A stretch of DNA of 64,000 nt from Paenibacillus sp. 1781tsa1 (GTDB lineage: Bacteria > Bacillota > Bacilli > Paenibacillales > Paenibacillaceae). The notes beneath the pieces are model-generated. The model did no database searches. It was not told where the DNA came from and saw nothing but the letters and a program-made list of their open reading frames with translations. The DNA is taken from positions 5,580,001-5,644,000 of the forward strand of contig NZ_JAMYWY010000001.1 of the NCBI RefSeq assembly GCF_024159265.1, read 5' to 3'. The position numbers and the translations under genes were made by a program. Positions 34,137-43,052 of this stretch are shown piece after piece (within the stretch, counting starts at the first letter, position 1; each line of letters opens with the position of its first letter).

Positions 34137-34988
34137 GTGAAAGAACATATCTTTCTTCCCAAGCCGATTTTCCCCAGACATGTATGCTTTCCCGATTTTA
34201 TTGGAGGGTACAGTGACTTTCCGAAGCATCGTGTGCATCGAGAATATGGCACCACTGAAATTAACTTGGATCAATGCTACAATCTGCACCTTGTACTCAG
34301 CGGCAAAGGATTCCTTGATACTGGAACCACACGATATGAGTTAATGCAAGGGCAGGGATTCCTCTATGGTCCCGGTCTCAGACAAACCTACTACTCCGAT
34401 TCGGATGAACCTTGGAGTATTCGTTGGATTCATTTCTACGGCGTTCGTCTCGAAGAACTGTTAAATGGAAAAGGCGTTGACGAGCCATGGCTGTTTCAAT
34501 GTTCCAACTTCCCCATGGTTACTGCGCTCATGGATCGATTACTGGAGCTCGGAAGAGGCTATCAAGTGGAAGACGAACACAGTGTGGCAGCTACTCTATA
34601 TGAGCTTCTGACCCGATTGCAATCCGCAGCGAGCCAAATCAATGTTTCGCTCAATCACACTTCAGAGCGAATTCGTGAAGCTGGGAATTATATTCGTTCC
34701 CATAGTAACGAGCACATCACACTTGACCACGCTGCCGGGATTGCCGGATACAGCACAACATACTTTAGCCGCAAGTTCAGTCAAACGTTTGGCATCTCCT
34801 TCCCGGAATTCCTCTTGGAATCCAGGCTACTCCATGCGAAGCAGCTGCTCGCGACAACGAACCTTTCCATTAAACAAATTACGCTGGAAACGGGGTTCTC
34901 TCAGTCAAGCTACTTCATCCGATGTTTTAAAACCCAGGAAAACGTAACACCCATGCAATTTCGAATGATACACAATCATTCGTTATAG
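34137..34988 (+). CDS. AraC-family transcriptional regulator
   Basis: N-terminal cupin-type sugar-sensing domain (NLHLVLSGKGFLDTGTTRYE, WSIRWIHFYG) and a C-terminal double helix-turn-helix (HITLDHAAGIAGYSTTYFSR and LSIKQITLETGFSQSSYFIR). The ATG at 34131 sits directly on GGAGG, so GTG at 34137, six bases after it, is the start. Likely activator of the divergent GH42 gene in response to a galactoside. Confidence 0.92.
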   Translation: MKEHIFLPKPIFPRHVCFPDFIGGYSDFPKHRVHREYGTTEINLDQCYNLHLVLSGKGFLDTGTTRYELMQGQGFLYGPGLRQTYYSDSDEPWSIRWIHFYGVRLEELLNGKGVDEPWLFQCSNFPMVTALMDRLLELGRGYQVEDEHSVAATLYELLTRLQSAASQINVSLNHTSERIREAGNYIRSHSNEHITLDHAAGIAGYSTTYFSRKFSQTFGISFPEFLLESRLLHAKQLLATTNLSIKQITLETGFSQSSYFIRCFKTQENVTPMQFRMIHNHSL

Positions 34989-35016
34989 GCAGATGTTCCT
35001 TAAACAAGCTGACGCA

Positions 35017-35053
35017 AAAGAAGACTCTGCACATAACATGCAGAGTCTTCTTT
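35017..35053 (+). terminator. AraC gene terminator, probably bidirectional
   Basis: A perfect 15 bp stem AAAGAAGACTCTGCA / TGCAGAGTCTTCTTT with a 7 nt loop; on the minus strand it ends in TTTT and can serve rpsN. Confidence 0.88.
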
Positions 35054-35100
35054 GCTCATTTTTTCAGGAATGTTCATTCGTATCTTCATCCTAGTCGGCC

Positions 35101-35175
35101 TCACTCACGCCAGAACAGCCCCGCCTCATCCCGTTCAACCTGCTCGAGCACATTCTCAAAATCAGAACAAGCAAT
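35101..35175 (-). other. In-frame coding-like remnant after the rpsN stop
   Basis: Directly after the TAA of rpsN the same frame continues for 24 sense codons to a TGA at 35101. It reads like protein (DFENVLEQVERDEAGLFWRE) with a composition quite unlike S14. Most likely the tail of a deleted or fused gene. Confidence 0.35.
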
Positions 35176-35445
35176 TTACCAACTGGATTTTGTTACGCCA
35201 GGAATCTGCCCTTGATGAGCCAGTTCTCTGAACTTAATCCGAGATACCTTGAACTTGCGTAGATAACCCCGCGGGCGGGCTGTCACTTCACAACGGTTCT
35301 TCAAACGAGTTGGAGATGCATTCCGCGGCAATTTCTGCAATGCTTCATAATCCCCTTTTTCCTTCAGTTCCCGGCGCAGGTCCGCATATTTTGCCACGAT
35401 CCCCTGACGTTGCTTCTCACGTACCACTTTAGATTTTTTAGCCAT
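35176..35445 (-). CDS. rpsN: 30S ribosomal protein S14, zinc-independent paralogue
   Basis: 89-aa S14 (MAKKSKVVREKQRQGIVAKY ... NRCEVTARPRGYLRKFKVSR ... GQIPGVTKSSW). It lacks the two C-x2-C zinc pairs of the short zinc-binding S14, so it is the C-minus form that replaces the zinc protein when zinc is scarce. In B. subtilis this paralogue is repressed by Zur. Here it follows the Zur-boxed zinc GTPase in the same direction, with half-repeat A3 between, so it is probably co-transcribed. Confidence 0.95.
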   Translation of the reverse strand: MAKKSKVVREKQRQGIVAKYADLRRELKEKGDYEALQKLPRNASPTRLKNRCEVTARPRGYLRKFKVSRIKFRELAHQGQIPGVTKSSW

Positions 35446-35486
35446 GAATTACAGCCCCTTATTGATTGAATTTATGTTTATTTATC

Positions 35487-35563
35487 TATATAAATTGAAC
35501 TAAAGAATATTTACACTGCACACTCCGATGACAGAACAACCTTCCGATCGCTGTTATCCCCGA
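35487..35563. repeat. MITE-like repeat family A, left half only (A3)
   Basis: The left arm TATATAAATT...TTTACAC...CCGATCGCTGTTATCCCC is intact, then stops right at the stop codon of the zinc GTPase (35565-35567). The right half is missing, so the copy is truncated. Confidence 0.7.
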
Positions 35564-35564
35564 G

Positions 35565-36761
35565 TTATACGGCTTCCACAGGCCATGGCAGTGGATTATC
35601 AAAATGGCCCCAGTCGCCCAGCATTTCTTCATCACTGAGCAGGCACTGGTCCAGCTCATCTTCAATGCTCGCACGTTCCATGTCGATTCCGATCATGACA
35701 AGCTCCGTCTGGCGATCTCCCCACTGAGCATCCCATTTCTCCAGAACATCCGGCTCGTTACGTAAAATTTCTTCCTTATCCGCTTCCGGCAAAGCCGCGA
35801 CCCAATGTCCCGCAGGGCCAAATTGAATGGATGGTCCTGCCTGACTCAGGCTTGCAGCAACATCTCCTTTGGCGGCGAGCCATACCAAGCCTTTGGCACG
35901 TACCACTTCTTCCGGCCAGTAACTCATGAATTCTGCCAGACGGGAGGGGTGGAATGGCTTTCTGCGGCGATAAACGAAGGAAGCAATGCCGTATTCCTCG
36001 GTTTCCGGTGTATGCGACTCCTTCTCCAGCTCCTGAATCCATCCAGCGGACATGCTCACCTTCTCAAAATCAAAACGGCCTGTATTCAGAATCTCAGACG
36101 GATTCACCTGCCCATTCTCGGTGCGAATGATTTTGGCATTAGGCTGTAACTTGCGAATGATGCCTTCAAGCTTGTTCAGCTCGGTTTCATCGACCAGATC
36201 ACATTTGTTCAGCAACAACACATCACACGTCTCAATCTGATCAATCAACAAGTCTACGACGTCACGAGTGTCCTCATCCCCAGTCGCTTGGTTACGATCC
36301 AGAAGACTCTGGCCTGATCCAAAATCATGCCAGAAACGATTGGCATCCACCACCGTTACCAAACAATCCAATCGGGCCAGGCGAGTCAGGTCAATACCCG
36401 ACTCCTCATCGGCGTATGTAAAGGTCTGTGCAACTGGCACTGGTTCACTGATACCAGTGGATTCGATCAAAATATAGTCATACTTGCCTTCGTTCACCAG
36501 CTTCTCAATCTCTTGCATTAGATCATCCCGTAAGGTGCAGCAGATACAGCCGTTGGATAACTCCACCAATTTTTCTTCAGTTCGAGACAAGGTTGCCTCC
36601 CCCTTAACCAGCGCAGCATCAATATTGACTTCACTCATGTCGTTGACGATCACGGCAACCTTAAGCCCTTGTCTGTTGTTCAACACGTGATTTAAAACGG
36701 TTGTTTTCCCTGAACCGAGGTAACCACTTAGTACAGTTACCGGTACTTGCTTTTGTGTCAT
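35565..36761 (-). CDS. zagA: Zinc metallochaperone GTPase, COG0523 (YciC/ZagA type)
   Basis: G3E-family GTPase: Walker A GYLGSGKTT (residues 13-21), the zinc-site motif C-x-C-C in NGCICCTLRDD (Cys72, 74, 75), switch region ESTGISEPVPVAQTF, NKCDLVDETEL, and a C-terminal CobW domain. B. subtilis ZagA (YciC) belongs to the Zur regulon and delivers zinc to folate synthesis in shortage. The ATG follows AAGGAG. A perfect-looking promoter with a Zur box lies upstream. 398 aa, normal length. Confidence 0.93.
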   Translation of the reverse strand: MTQKQVPVTVLSGYLGSGKTTVLNHVLNNRQGLKVAVIVNDMSEVNIDAALVKGEATLSRTEEKLVELSNGCICCTLRDDLMQEIEKLVNEGKYDYILIESTGISEPVPVAQTFTYADEESGIDLTRLARLDCLVTVVDANRFWHDFGSGQSLLDRNQATGDEDTRDVVDLLIDQIETCDVLLLNKCDLVDETELNKLEGIIRKLQPNAKIIRTENGQVNPSEILNTGRFDFEKVSMSAGWIQELEKESHTPETEEYGIASFVYRRRKPFHPSRLAEFMSYWPEEVVRAKGLVWLAAKGDVAASLSQAGPSIQFGPAGHWVAALPEADKEEILRNEPDVLEKWDAQWGDRQTELVMIGIDMERASIEDELDQCLLSDEEMLGDWGHFDNPLPWPVEAV

Positions 36762-36803
36762 ATATATCGACTCCTTATATGTGCAGTCTGCGTAATTCGA
36801 ACT

Positions 36804-36864
36804 TTAATAGTAATTATTACGATTAACAACACTGACTATAATCCTGTTGGACGGTCGTTGTCAA
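36804..36864 (-). promoter_or_regulatory. zagA promoter with Zur box
   Basis: On the minus strand TTGACA (36859-36864) and TATAGT (36835-36840) are 18 bp apart. A Zur box lies just downstream at 36805-36825: plus-strand halves TAATAGTAAT and ATTACGATTA around one T, close to the Bacillus consensus. The same 23 bp occur at 48166-48188. The remaining 36865-37197 gap holds only the cnt terminator. Confidence 0.85.
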
Positions 36865-37011
36865 ACTATTTTTACGAAATACTTCAGAATATGGATTAAA
36901 AAAAACATCGATCGACGTACTTTCACAGAAGACAGACCGCGTTTAGTTGAAGTTTTTCTTGCGATAATCGAGTTGTTCAACTCCGCTGAAAACTTATACA
37001 TTAAATCATCT

Positions 37012-37031
37012 AAAAAAAAGACCTATGGTCT
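37012..37031 (-). terminator. Terminator of the cnt operon
   Basis: On the minus strand AGACC-ATA-GGTCT is followed by a run of T, about 165 bp after the last cnt gene. Confidence 0.6.
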
Positions 37032-37197
37032 GTCTCCTGCAGTTTCGTATCCTGTCGATACGTCCCGCAAAATTCAGTCCATAAGCCTTTACTTTACGCT
37101 TCCACATTCATGCTCCAATCGCAACTCACAATCCTGATCCCCGGTAGCGACATCCAGCTATCTATCACTGCCTAGGATCATTTCACTACCATACTAT

Positions 37198-38463
37198 TCA
37201 GCTTGCTGCCACAGATCTGACCTTATTGCCCGCTTCCATCCGTTGCCTGAACACCAGCACCAGAACCATCGCTGCAATAGACAGCAACGTACAGATCATG
37301 AACATAGTCGAATATGAACTCACCTGCACAATAAGCCCCATTGCTAGTCCACCCAGAGAGAATCCGAGGTCATACGAGGACATGAAGATGCCCATGAGTA
37401 CATATCTGGAATCCGCAGGCAGCACAAAAGACAAGTATGTGGTTAATGTCGGGTACAACAGTGCCAGGGCAAAGCCGCTGAACACCGCGGAAAGATACAC
37501 CAATGACCCGATGATCTCCATTAAGCTGAGCAACTGGGTTCCCAGTGCAGCACACAGCATTAATCCTGCCATCAGCCAGGTATTCCAGCTACCGTCGGAC
37601 GGAATTTTTTTACGCAAAATAAACCTGCACAGGATCACAACCAATCCCTGTATCGTCAGAAATACGCCTGCACTTGCCGTTCCTGTGGATACCATATACA
37701 AGGGAAGGAAGGTCGCTGTGGCCCCAAAAACGCAGGAAGCAAACAGCATCACCACACTGCTGATCAGTAGTGGCGTACTGCGCCAGATGCCGCCGAACGA
37801 ACGCAGCATATCGCCCAAGGTATACGATTTGTTCTGCACCGTACTCCGCGGCAGATCCACATTGTATCCGATCAGAAGTGGCAGAGCCGCCAGACCGATC
37901 ATCAGCAGCGTAAACGCCAGATCACTGGCATTTTCCCAGATTTGTATGGCGAGGATCGGAATGACCAGAGAAGGAACCATCGTAAACAGAGTGTACATGG
38001 ACAGCCCTTGTGCCCGGTCTTTGTCCTCCAGCTTTTCCACAATGCCTGCCTGCATCGTCATGGAGAAAAAGGCCGTAGCCACCCCTTGCAAGGCCCGCAA
38101 CCACAGATACGTCTCCACACCAAAAACAACAAACAGCAGCAACGTCCCGGCATGCAAAAGCAATAACCATTGCATCACTCGAAGTGGCCCATGCTTACCC
38201 AGCAACTGTGCTGCAAAAGGTCTCAAGAGCATACAGGTGAACATATATGCCCCCATCATCAGACCAATTTCGGCCTGGTTCAATCCTGCGGCCTCGCTTC
38301 TCAGGGGCAGAATAATCGTCAAAGCCGAATTTGCTGCAAAAAATAAGAAGGCCAGCATATAAAACCGGATAAAAGAAAAAGATACCGGATTTAATTTCCC
38401 ATTGGATGTTGCCGTCATCGAAGACTTCAAACGTTCGTCACCACTTTCTCTTCTGGCAGTCAA
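37198..38463 (-). CDS. MFS transporter, second CntE-like metallophore exporter
   Basis: A 12-helix major facilitator protein closely similar in motif layout to the preceding gene (SFIRFYMLAFLFFAANSALT, IGLMMGAYMFTCMLLRPFAA, LSFVLPADSRYVLMGIFMSS). The TTG at 38463 overlaps the upstream stop (TTGA); ATG at 38418 is an alternative. Operon position after cntE argues for metallophore export or recycling. Staphylococcal cnt operons have only one such gene, so this is a local duplication. Confidence 0.8.
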   Translation of the reverse strand: MTARRESGDERLKSSMTATSNGKLNPVSFSFIRFYMLAFLFFAANSALTIILPLRSEAAGLNQAEIGLMMGAYMFTCMLLRPFAAQLLGKHGPLRVMQWLLLLHAGTLLLFVVFGVETYLWLRALQGVATAFFSMTMQAGIVEKLEDKDRAQGLSMYTLFTMVPSLVIPILAIQIWENASDLAFTLLMIGLAALPLLIGYNVDLPRSTVQNKSYTLGDMLRSFGGIWRSTPLLISSVVMLFASCVFGATATFLPLYMVSTGTASAGVFLTIQGLVVILCRFILRKKIPSDGSWNTWLMAGLMLCAALGTQLLSLMEIIGSLVYLSAVFSGFALALLYPTLTTYLSFVLPADSRYVLMGIFMSSYDLGFSLGGLAMGLIVQVSSYSTMFMICTLLSIAAMVLVLVFRQRMEAGNKVRSVAAS

Positions 38464-39653
38464 CTCACAGATGTACCTGTAACGTGTCTCCGCCGCTCAT
38501 AGGCAAAAACGATCATTACCGCTCCTAGGATAGCACACATCATGTACATAAATGAATAGGAAGAGAAGTCAGCGACCGGTCCCATAATCACACCACCCAG
38601 AGAAATACCCAGATCCGCCATCGCGATAAATAACCCGATCAGGACATTCCGATTCAGCTTAGGCAACACAAAAGATAAATAGGTCGTGAGTGTCGGATAC
38701 AGGATCGCCTGACCGATTCCCATGAATACAGCACCCACATAGAAAAAGACCACCCCGCCTGTCACGGCAAAACTGACGCACTGCGCAGCTACGGCGAGCA
38801 GACACATGGTGCCCATCATGAAAGGAGAATGCCAACTGCCATCAGAAGGAATCCTTTTTCGAAGCATAATTCGAGCCAGCACCACCGTTCCTGCCTGAAG
38901 CATCAGATAGACGCCGGCATTCCCGTTTGGTACTTGGCTCGCATAGAGCGGAATAAAAGTGGTAATTGCACCAAATACAACGGAAGCAGCAAGCATTAAC
39001 ACACTGCAACGAAATAAATATGGATTCTTCACCAACTGAGCAAAGGATTCCCACATACTCACGTTCTGCACCGAAAGGTTCTCAGCAGGTTGCTCCTTGT
39101 TTGGTTCCATTTTGGCGGTGTATCCGAAGACGCCCGTACAGACGGCAATGCCGATCAGAACCACTGTAAAATAATCCATGCCTCCCGCCTGCCATATCCC
39201 TAAAGCGAGCACTGGTCCCACGATTCCCGGAATATAACTGAACAGCGAATAATACGAAATCCCCTGAGAGCGATCTTTCTCCGGAAGGGCATCAATAATG
39301 CCAATCTGCAAAGCCATAGAAAAGAATGCTGTTGATACACCCTGCAAAATACGAGCAACCAAATAACCGCCGAGTCCCGTAAAGGTATATAAAATCAGCG
39401 CAAATCCATTGATAATCAGAATCAGACGCAATATTTTGATTGGTCCGTGCTTTTGAATAATCCGACCTGCCCAGGGTCTGAAAAACATCGTTGTGAACAT
39501 ATAAGCGCCCATGATCAGTCCGATCGTTGTACCGCTGGCGCCCAAGAACTCCCCTTGCAATGGGATGATCACGTTAAGAATGGCATTGGCGCTAAAATAT
39601 AGAAGAACCAATATGTACAAGCGCAGAAAAGGCCAAGACATCGCTCCACTCAC
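38460..39653 (-). CDS. cntE: MFS metallophore exporter CntE
   Basis: 12-helix major facilitator protein (LRLYILVLLYFSANAILNVI, LIMGAYMFTTMFFRPWAGRI, LQGVSTAFFSMALQIGIIDA). In S. aureus CntE exports staphylopine and lies last in cntKLMABCDFE, the same place as here. GTG at 39653 follows AGGAGG by 10 nt. Annotated by order and family. Confidence 0.82.
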   Translation of the reverse strand: MSGAMSWPFLRLYILVLLYFSANAILNVIIPLQGEFLGASGTTIGLIMGAYMFTTMFFRPWAGRIIQKHGPIKILRLILIINGFALILYTFTGLGGYLVARILQGVSTAFFSMALQIGIIDALPEKDRSQGISYYSLFSYIPGIVGPVLALGIWQAGGMDYFTVVLIGIAVCTGVFGYTAKMEPNKEQPAENLSVQNVSMWESFAQLVKNPYLFRCSVLMLAASVVFGAITTFIPLYASQVPNGNAGVYLMLQAGTVVLARIMLRKRIPSDGSWHSPFMMGTMCLLAVAAQCVSFAVTGGVVFFYVGAVFMGIGQAILYPTLTTYLSFVLPKLNRNVLIGLFIAMADLGISLGGVIMGPVADFSSYSFMYMMCAILGAVMIVFAYERRRHVTGTSVS

Positions 39654-39667
39654 AATGGGTGTTCCTC

Positions 39668-40420
39668 CTAAAATGGTATTAAATGCTTCAATAATCGCTT
39701 CGCATAATCGGACTGTACGTCCTTAAGTTGCTTGGTCGGAACGATTTCTACAACCTGTCCCTCTCTGAAAATGATTACCCTGTCACAGATATAAGCTGCC
39801 GCCTGTATATCATGCGTGATAAAAACATAGCTCAGCTTGTAGATTTCTTTCAGCTCTTTCAACAATTGCAACACCTGAATCTGAACAGATACGTCCAGTG
39901 AGCTGATCGCTTCATCAAACACAATGCATTTAGGGGCGGTGGAGATGGCCCTGGCAATGCACACTCTCTGAGCCTCCCCGCCCGATAGTTCATGCGGATA
40001 TTTGGATCTATAGGAAGGGTCCAGTCCAACTTGGCTCAGCAACAGATCCACCTTCTCTGAGTTACCCTGATCCTTTCGCAGCTTTTGCTGCGCTTGCAGG
40101 GGTTCCATAATGGCAGCTTCCACGGTAAGAAACGGATTGATAGAGGACGTATAATTTTGAAAAACGGCGCTGATGTTACCCATCCGTACACGTCGATCCT
40201 GTACGTCTTTACCATCCAGCGAGATCGTTCCATGATCTGGTCGTTCAATACCTAGAATCAGACGGCCCAACGTCGATTTGCCGCTTCCGCTTTCACCGAT
40301 GATGCCCAGACATTCGCCATGCTGGCATTCAAAGGTAACCTGTTTCAAAACTTGTTGTTTGTACTTGGAGAACAGTCCGCCTTGGTTATATGATTTTTCA
40401 ATACCTTCCACCTTTAGCAT
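39668..40420 (-). CDS. cntF: Opine-metallophore ABC ATPase CntF
   Basis: Oligopeptide/nickel-type ATPase: Walker A GESGSGKSTLGRLILG, signature LSGGEAQRVCIARAIS, Walker B CIVFDEAISSLDVSVQ, H-loop FITHD. The Walker B Glu is followed by AI instead of PT, as seen in some relatives. Starts immediately after the cntD stop, with GGGGG as ribosome site. Partner of CntD. Confidence 0.88.
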   Translation of the reverse strand: MLKVEGIEKSYNQGGLFSKYKQQVLKQVTFECQHGECLGIIGESGSGKSTLGRLILGIERPDHGTISLDGKDVQDRRVRMGNISAVFQNYTSSINPFLTVEAAIMEPLQAQQKLRKDQGNSEKVDLLLSQVGLDPSYRSKYPHELSGGEAQRVCIARAISTAPKCIVFDEAISSLDVSVQIQVLQLLKELKEIYKLSYVFITHDIQAAAYICDRVIIFREGQVVEIVPTKQLKDVQSDYAKRLLKHLIPF

Positions 40421-41230
40421 CTACGAGTCCCCCTGCATCAACGCCTTAAAATGATTGCTCAGCTCCAGTCGGGTAGAGACCAGATACTGCGTATAGGCAT
40501 GCTTCGGCTCTGTCAAAACAGAATGCATGCTGCCGCGCTCTACGATCTCTCCGTCCTTCATGACCATCACGTCATCTGCAATCTTCTGCACGACGCCGAG
40601 ATCATGGGAGATGAACATCATGGAACAGCCCATGCGTTCGCGTAATTGAATCAATTGCTCCACCACTTCATATTGGGAGATCGTATCCAGCGCTGTTGTC
40701 GGCTCATCCGCAATAATCAGATCGGGCTCAAGCACCAATGCCAGTGCAATCATGATTCGCTGCAGCATTCCACCGGACAGTTGATGTGGGTATTGATTCA
40801 GAATCTCGCGCGGATGTCTGAGCATGACGCTATCCATAGCATTGATGATTTTTCGTTCAATCTCGCGGGTGTTCCAGCCAAAATGCTGCTGAAGTGTCTC
40901 CCGGAGATGCACACCAATGACACAAGAAGGATCAAATGCACTCATGCCATTCTGTAAAATCATACACAGATGCTTGCCTCGCTTACGCCGCATCTCCGGT
41001 TCAGAAAGCTGGTTCAAGTCTTCTCCTTGAAATAACATTGTGCCCGATTGGCGAATCCATGGCTTGTTCAGTCGCATAATAGCCCTGCACGTAACGGACT
41101 TCCCGCTACCACTTTCCCCCACGATGGCCATACAGCTTCCCTGCTTAACTTCGAATGAACTGTTATGAATGATCACTTTGCGTGTATTGGTATCCCATAC
41201 TTTCAAATGTTCAACCTCGACTATATTCAT
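40421..41230 (-). CDS. cntD: Opine-metallophore ABC ATPase CntD
   Basis: Walker A GESGSGKSVTCRAIM, DPSCVIGVHLRETLQQHFGW, signature LSGGMLQRIMIALALVLEPD, Walker B LIIADEPTTALD, H-loop FISHDLGVV. The Opp/Dpp-type class matches CntD of the staphylopine importer. It overlaps cntC by 20 nt. Energises uptake of metal-loaded metallophore with CntF. Confidence 0.88.
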   Translation of the reverse strand: MNIVEVEHLKVWDTNTRKVIIHNSSFEVKQGSCMAIVGESGSGKSVTCRAIMRLNKPWIRQSGTMLFQGEDLNQLSEPEMRRKRGKHLCMILQNGMSAFDPSCVIGVHLRETLQQHFGWNTREIERKIINAMDSVMLRHPREILNQYPHQLSGGMLQRIMIALALVLEPDLIIADEPTTALDTISQYEVVEQLIQLRERMGCSMMFISHDLGVVQKIADDVMVMKDGEIVERGSMHSVLTEPKHAYTQYLVSTRLELSNHFKALMQGDS

Positions 41231-42107
41231 AAGCCGTCTTTCTCACCTCACTTTCGTAAGACTTGTCAGACTTACCTTGAGAGGTCATCAATTTGGGGTC
41301 CAGAGCCACTTGAAGCGCATCCGATAGAAAATTAAAAGCAGACACGACCACCACAATAGCCAGGCCCGGTGCCAACATCAATTCAGGTCTGGAGAACATG
41401 ACTTCCCTCGCCTCATTCAACATCATCCCCCATTCCGCATGCGGAGCCTGAATGCCAAGCCCCAGAAAGGAAAGGCCGGAGATCTGCAACATCATTGAAC
41501 ACATGGAGCCACTGGCAATGACGGCAATATCGGCAAAGGTAACCGGAACAATATGTTTGGTTATAATTCTCAGATTGGGTGTGCCGGAGGCTTTGGCGAA
41601 TTTTACATAATCCATATCGGAGAACTGCATCACAGATGTGCGAATAACGCGGGCAAACCAGGCCCATTTCATCCACACAAAGGCAATCAAAATATTCTCC
41701 AGTCCTGCACCCAAAATGCCAACCACCGCCAGTGTCATCACGTATCCGGGAAAAGACAGCATGATATCACAGACCCTCATGATCCACGCATCCACTTTCC
41801 CCTTAAAGTAACCCGCGACAAATCCAACAATAGCCCCGATCAGAACAGATAGACTGAGCGCAACCAGAACCCATAACACACTTGGACGGATGCCATAGAT
41901 AAGCCGGGATAATACACATCTGCCCAGATGATCATTGCCTAATAGATACTCCCAGGACGAGGAGGCATAACGAAGCTTCATATTCACTTGGCCAGGGTCA
42001 TGCGGCGCAATAAGCGGAGCCAACATCCCCGCCATGATCGTGACCATAATCACCACCAAAGAGGTCATGGCCAGTTTGTCTTTGCTCAGATTTATCAGTA
42101 TTCGCAT
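41211..42107 (-). CDS. cntC: Opine-metallophore ABC permease CntC
   Basis: DppC-type permease: N-terminal helix (KLAMTSLVVIMVTIMAGMLA), LLGNDHLGRCVLSRLIYGIR, EAA loop SGTPNLRIITKHIVPVTFAD, QISGLSFLGLGIQAPHAEWG. The start overlaps the cntB stop by one base (TGATG), with AAGGAA upstream. The C-terminus is polar and overlaps cntD. Confidence 0.9.
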   Translation of the reverse strand: MRILINLSKDKLAMTSLVVIMVTIMAGMLAPLIAPHDPGQVNMKLRYASSSWEYLLGNDHLGRCVLSRLIYGIRPSVLWVLVALSLSVLIGAIVGFVAGYFKGKVDAWIMRVCDIMLSFPGYVMTLAVVGILGAGLENILIAFVWMKWAWFARVIRTSVMQFSDMDYVKFAKASGTPNLRIITKHIVPVTFADIAVIASGSMCSMMLQISGLSFLGLGIQAPHAEWGMMLNEAREVMFSRPELMLAPGLAIVVVVSAFNFLSDALQVALDPKLMTSQGKSDKSYESEVRKTAYEYSRG

Positions 42108-43039
42108 CAGAATTCCTTTCTCAAACGGGGATTCATCGCCGCATTAATGATGTCGGATAACGTATTAAACAAGACAAAGGTGACAGCCAACATCAGAACA
42201 TACGCCTGAATAATCGGAAAATCCCTGCTTAAAATGGATTTCACGCTGAGTCTCCCGAGCCCCGGCCAGGCAAACACATTTTCGATGACCACCGTACTGC
42301 CCAGCACGATCGGGATCGCCATGCAAAAGATGGACACGGCCACCTGTAATGAATTTCTCAGAATATGCAGGGTAACTTTCTTCTCACTCAGACCGCTTGC
42401 CCTTGCATATAACACATAGTCCTCATTCATATTGCTCAGCATGGAACTTCGAACCGTTCGGAAGTAAATGCCCGTATAACTCACCGTGATCACGATCACC
42501 GGTAGAATGTAGCTTCGATACGAATCCATGCCGCTGGTAGGCAGCAGGTCCAGCTTGACGGAAAAATACCAGATCATCATGGCTGCAAGCCAGTAGGATG
42601 GCATGGCGGTAAGGAAAAATGATACGCCTCTGACCGATCGATCCAGCAGCTTACCTTCTCTCATGGCACAGATCACACCCAGCAGAATGGACAGCGCAAT
42701 AATGAATACCGATGAGACAAGTGTTAACTTCAATGTGTTCATAAAAGCAGGCCCCATCAATGACCATACAGGTTCACCAGATACATAAGAGTTGCCAAAG
42801 TCCAGCTGCACAACAGCCATGATCCAGTTCACATACTGGATCATGAATGGCTGATCGAATCCCAATGCCTTGTTGGTCTGGGCAATTAATTCATCAGTAA
42901 TCTGCGGAACTTCCTGTGCCTGTAACACAACAACCGCCGGGTCCAAGGGAGATAGATTAATCAGAACAAACGTTATAAATGAAATGATAATCAGTAAAGG
43001 GACGGTTAACAGAATCCTTTTGACGATATAACTTCCCAT
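42107..43039 (-). CDS. cntB: Opine-metallophore ABC permease CntB
   Basis: DppB-type permease with six helices: YIVKRILLTVPLLIIISFIT, EAA loop ASGLSEKKVTLHILRNSLQV, ENVFAWPGLGRLSVKSILSR. The ATG at 43045 touches the ribosome site, so ATG at 43039 is preferred (6 nt from CGGAG). Forms the channel with CntC. Confidence 0.9.
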   Translation of the reverse strand: MGSYIVKRILLTVPLLIIISFITFVLINLSPLDPAVVVLQAQEVPQITDELIAQTNKALGFDQPFMIQYVNWIMAVVQLDFGNSYVSGEPVWSLMGPAFMNTLKLTLVSSVFIIALSILLGVICAMREGKLLDRSVRGVSFFLTAMPSYWLAAMMIWYFSVKLDLLPTSGMDSYRSYILPVIVITVSYTGIYFRTVRSSMLSNMNEDYVLYARASGLSEKKVTLHILRNSLQVAVSIFCMAIPIVLGSTVVIENVFAWPGLGRLSVKSILSRDFPIIQAYVLMLAVTFVLFNTLSDIINAAMNPRLRKEF

Positions 43040-43052
43040 ATCCATCTCCGCT

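Noticed and set aside
37226..38362. 378-codon plus-strand ORF
   Set aside because: Antisense to the CntE-like MFS gene; Arg/Ser/Pro-rich with no domain and no ribosome site. A frame shadow.
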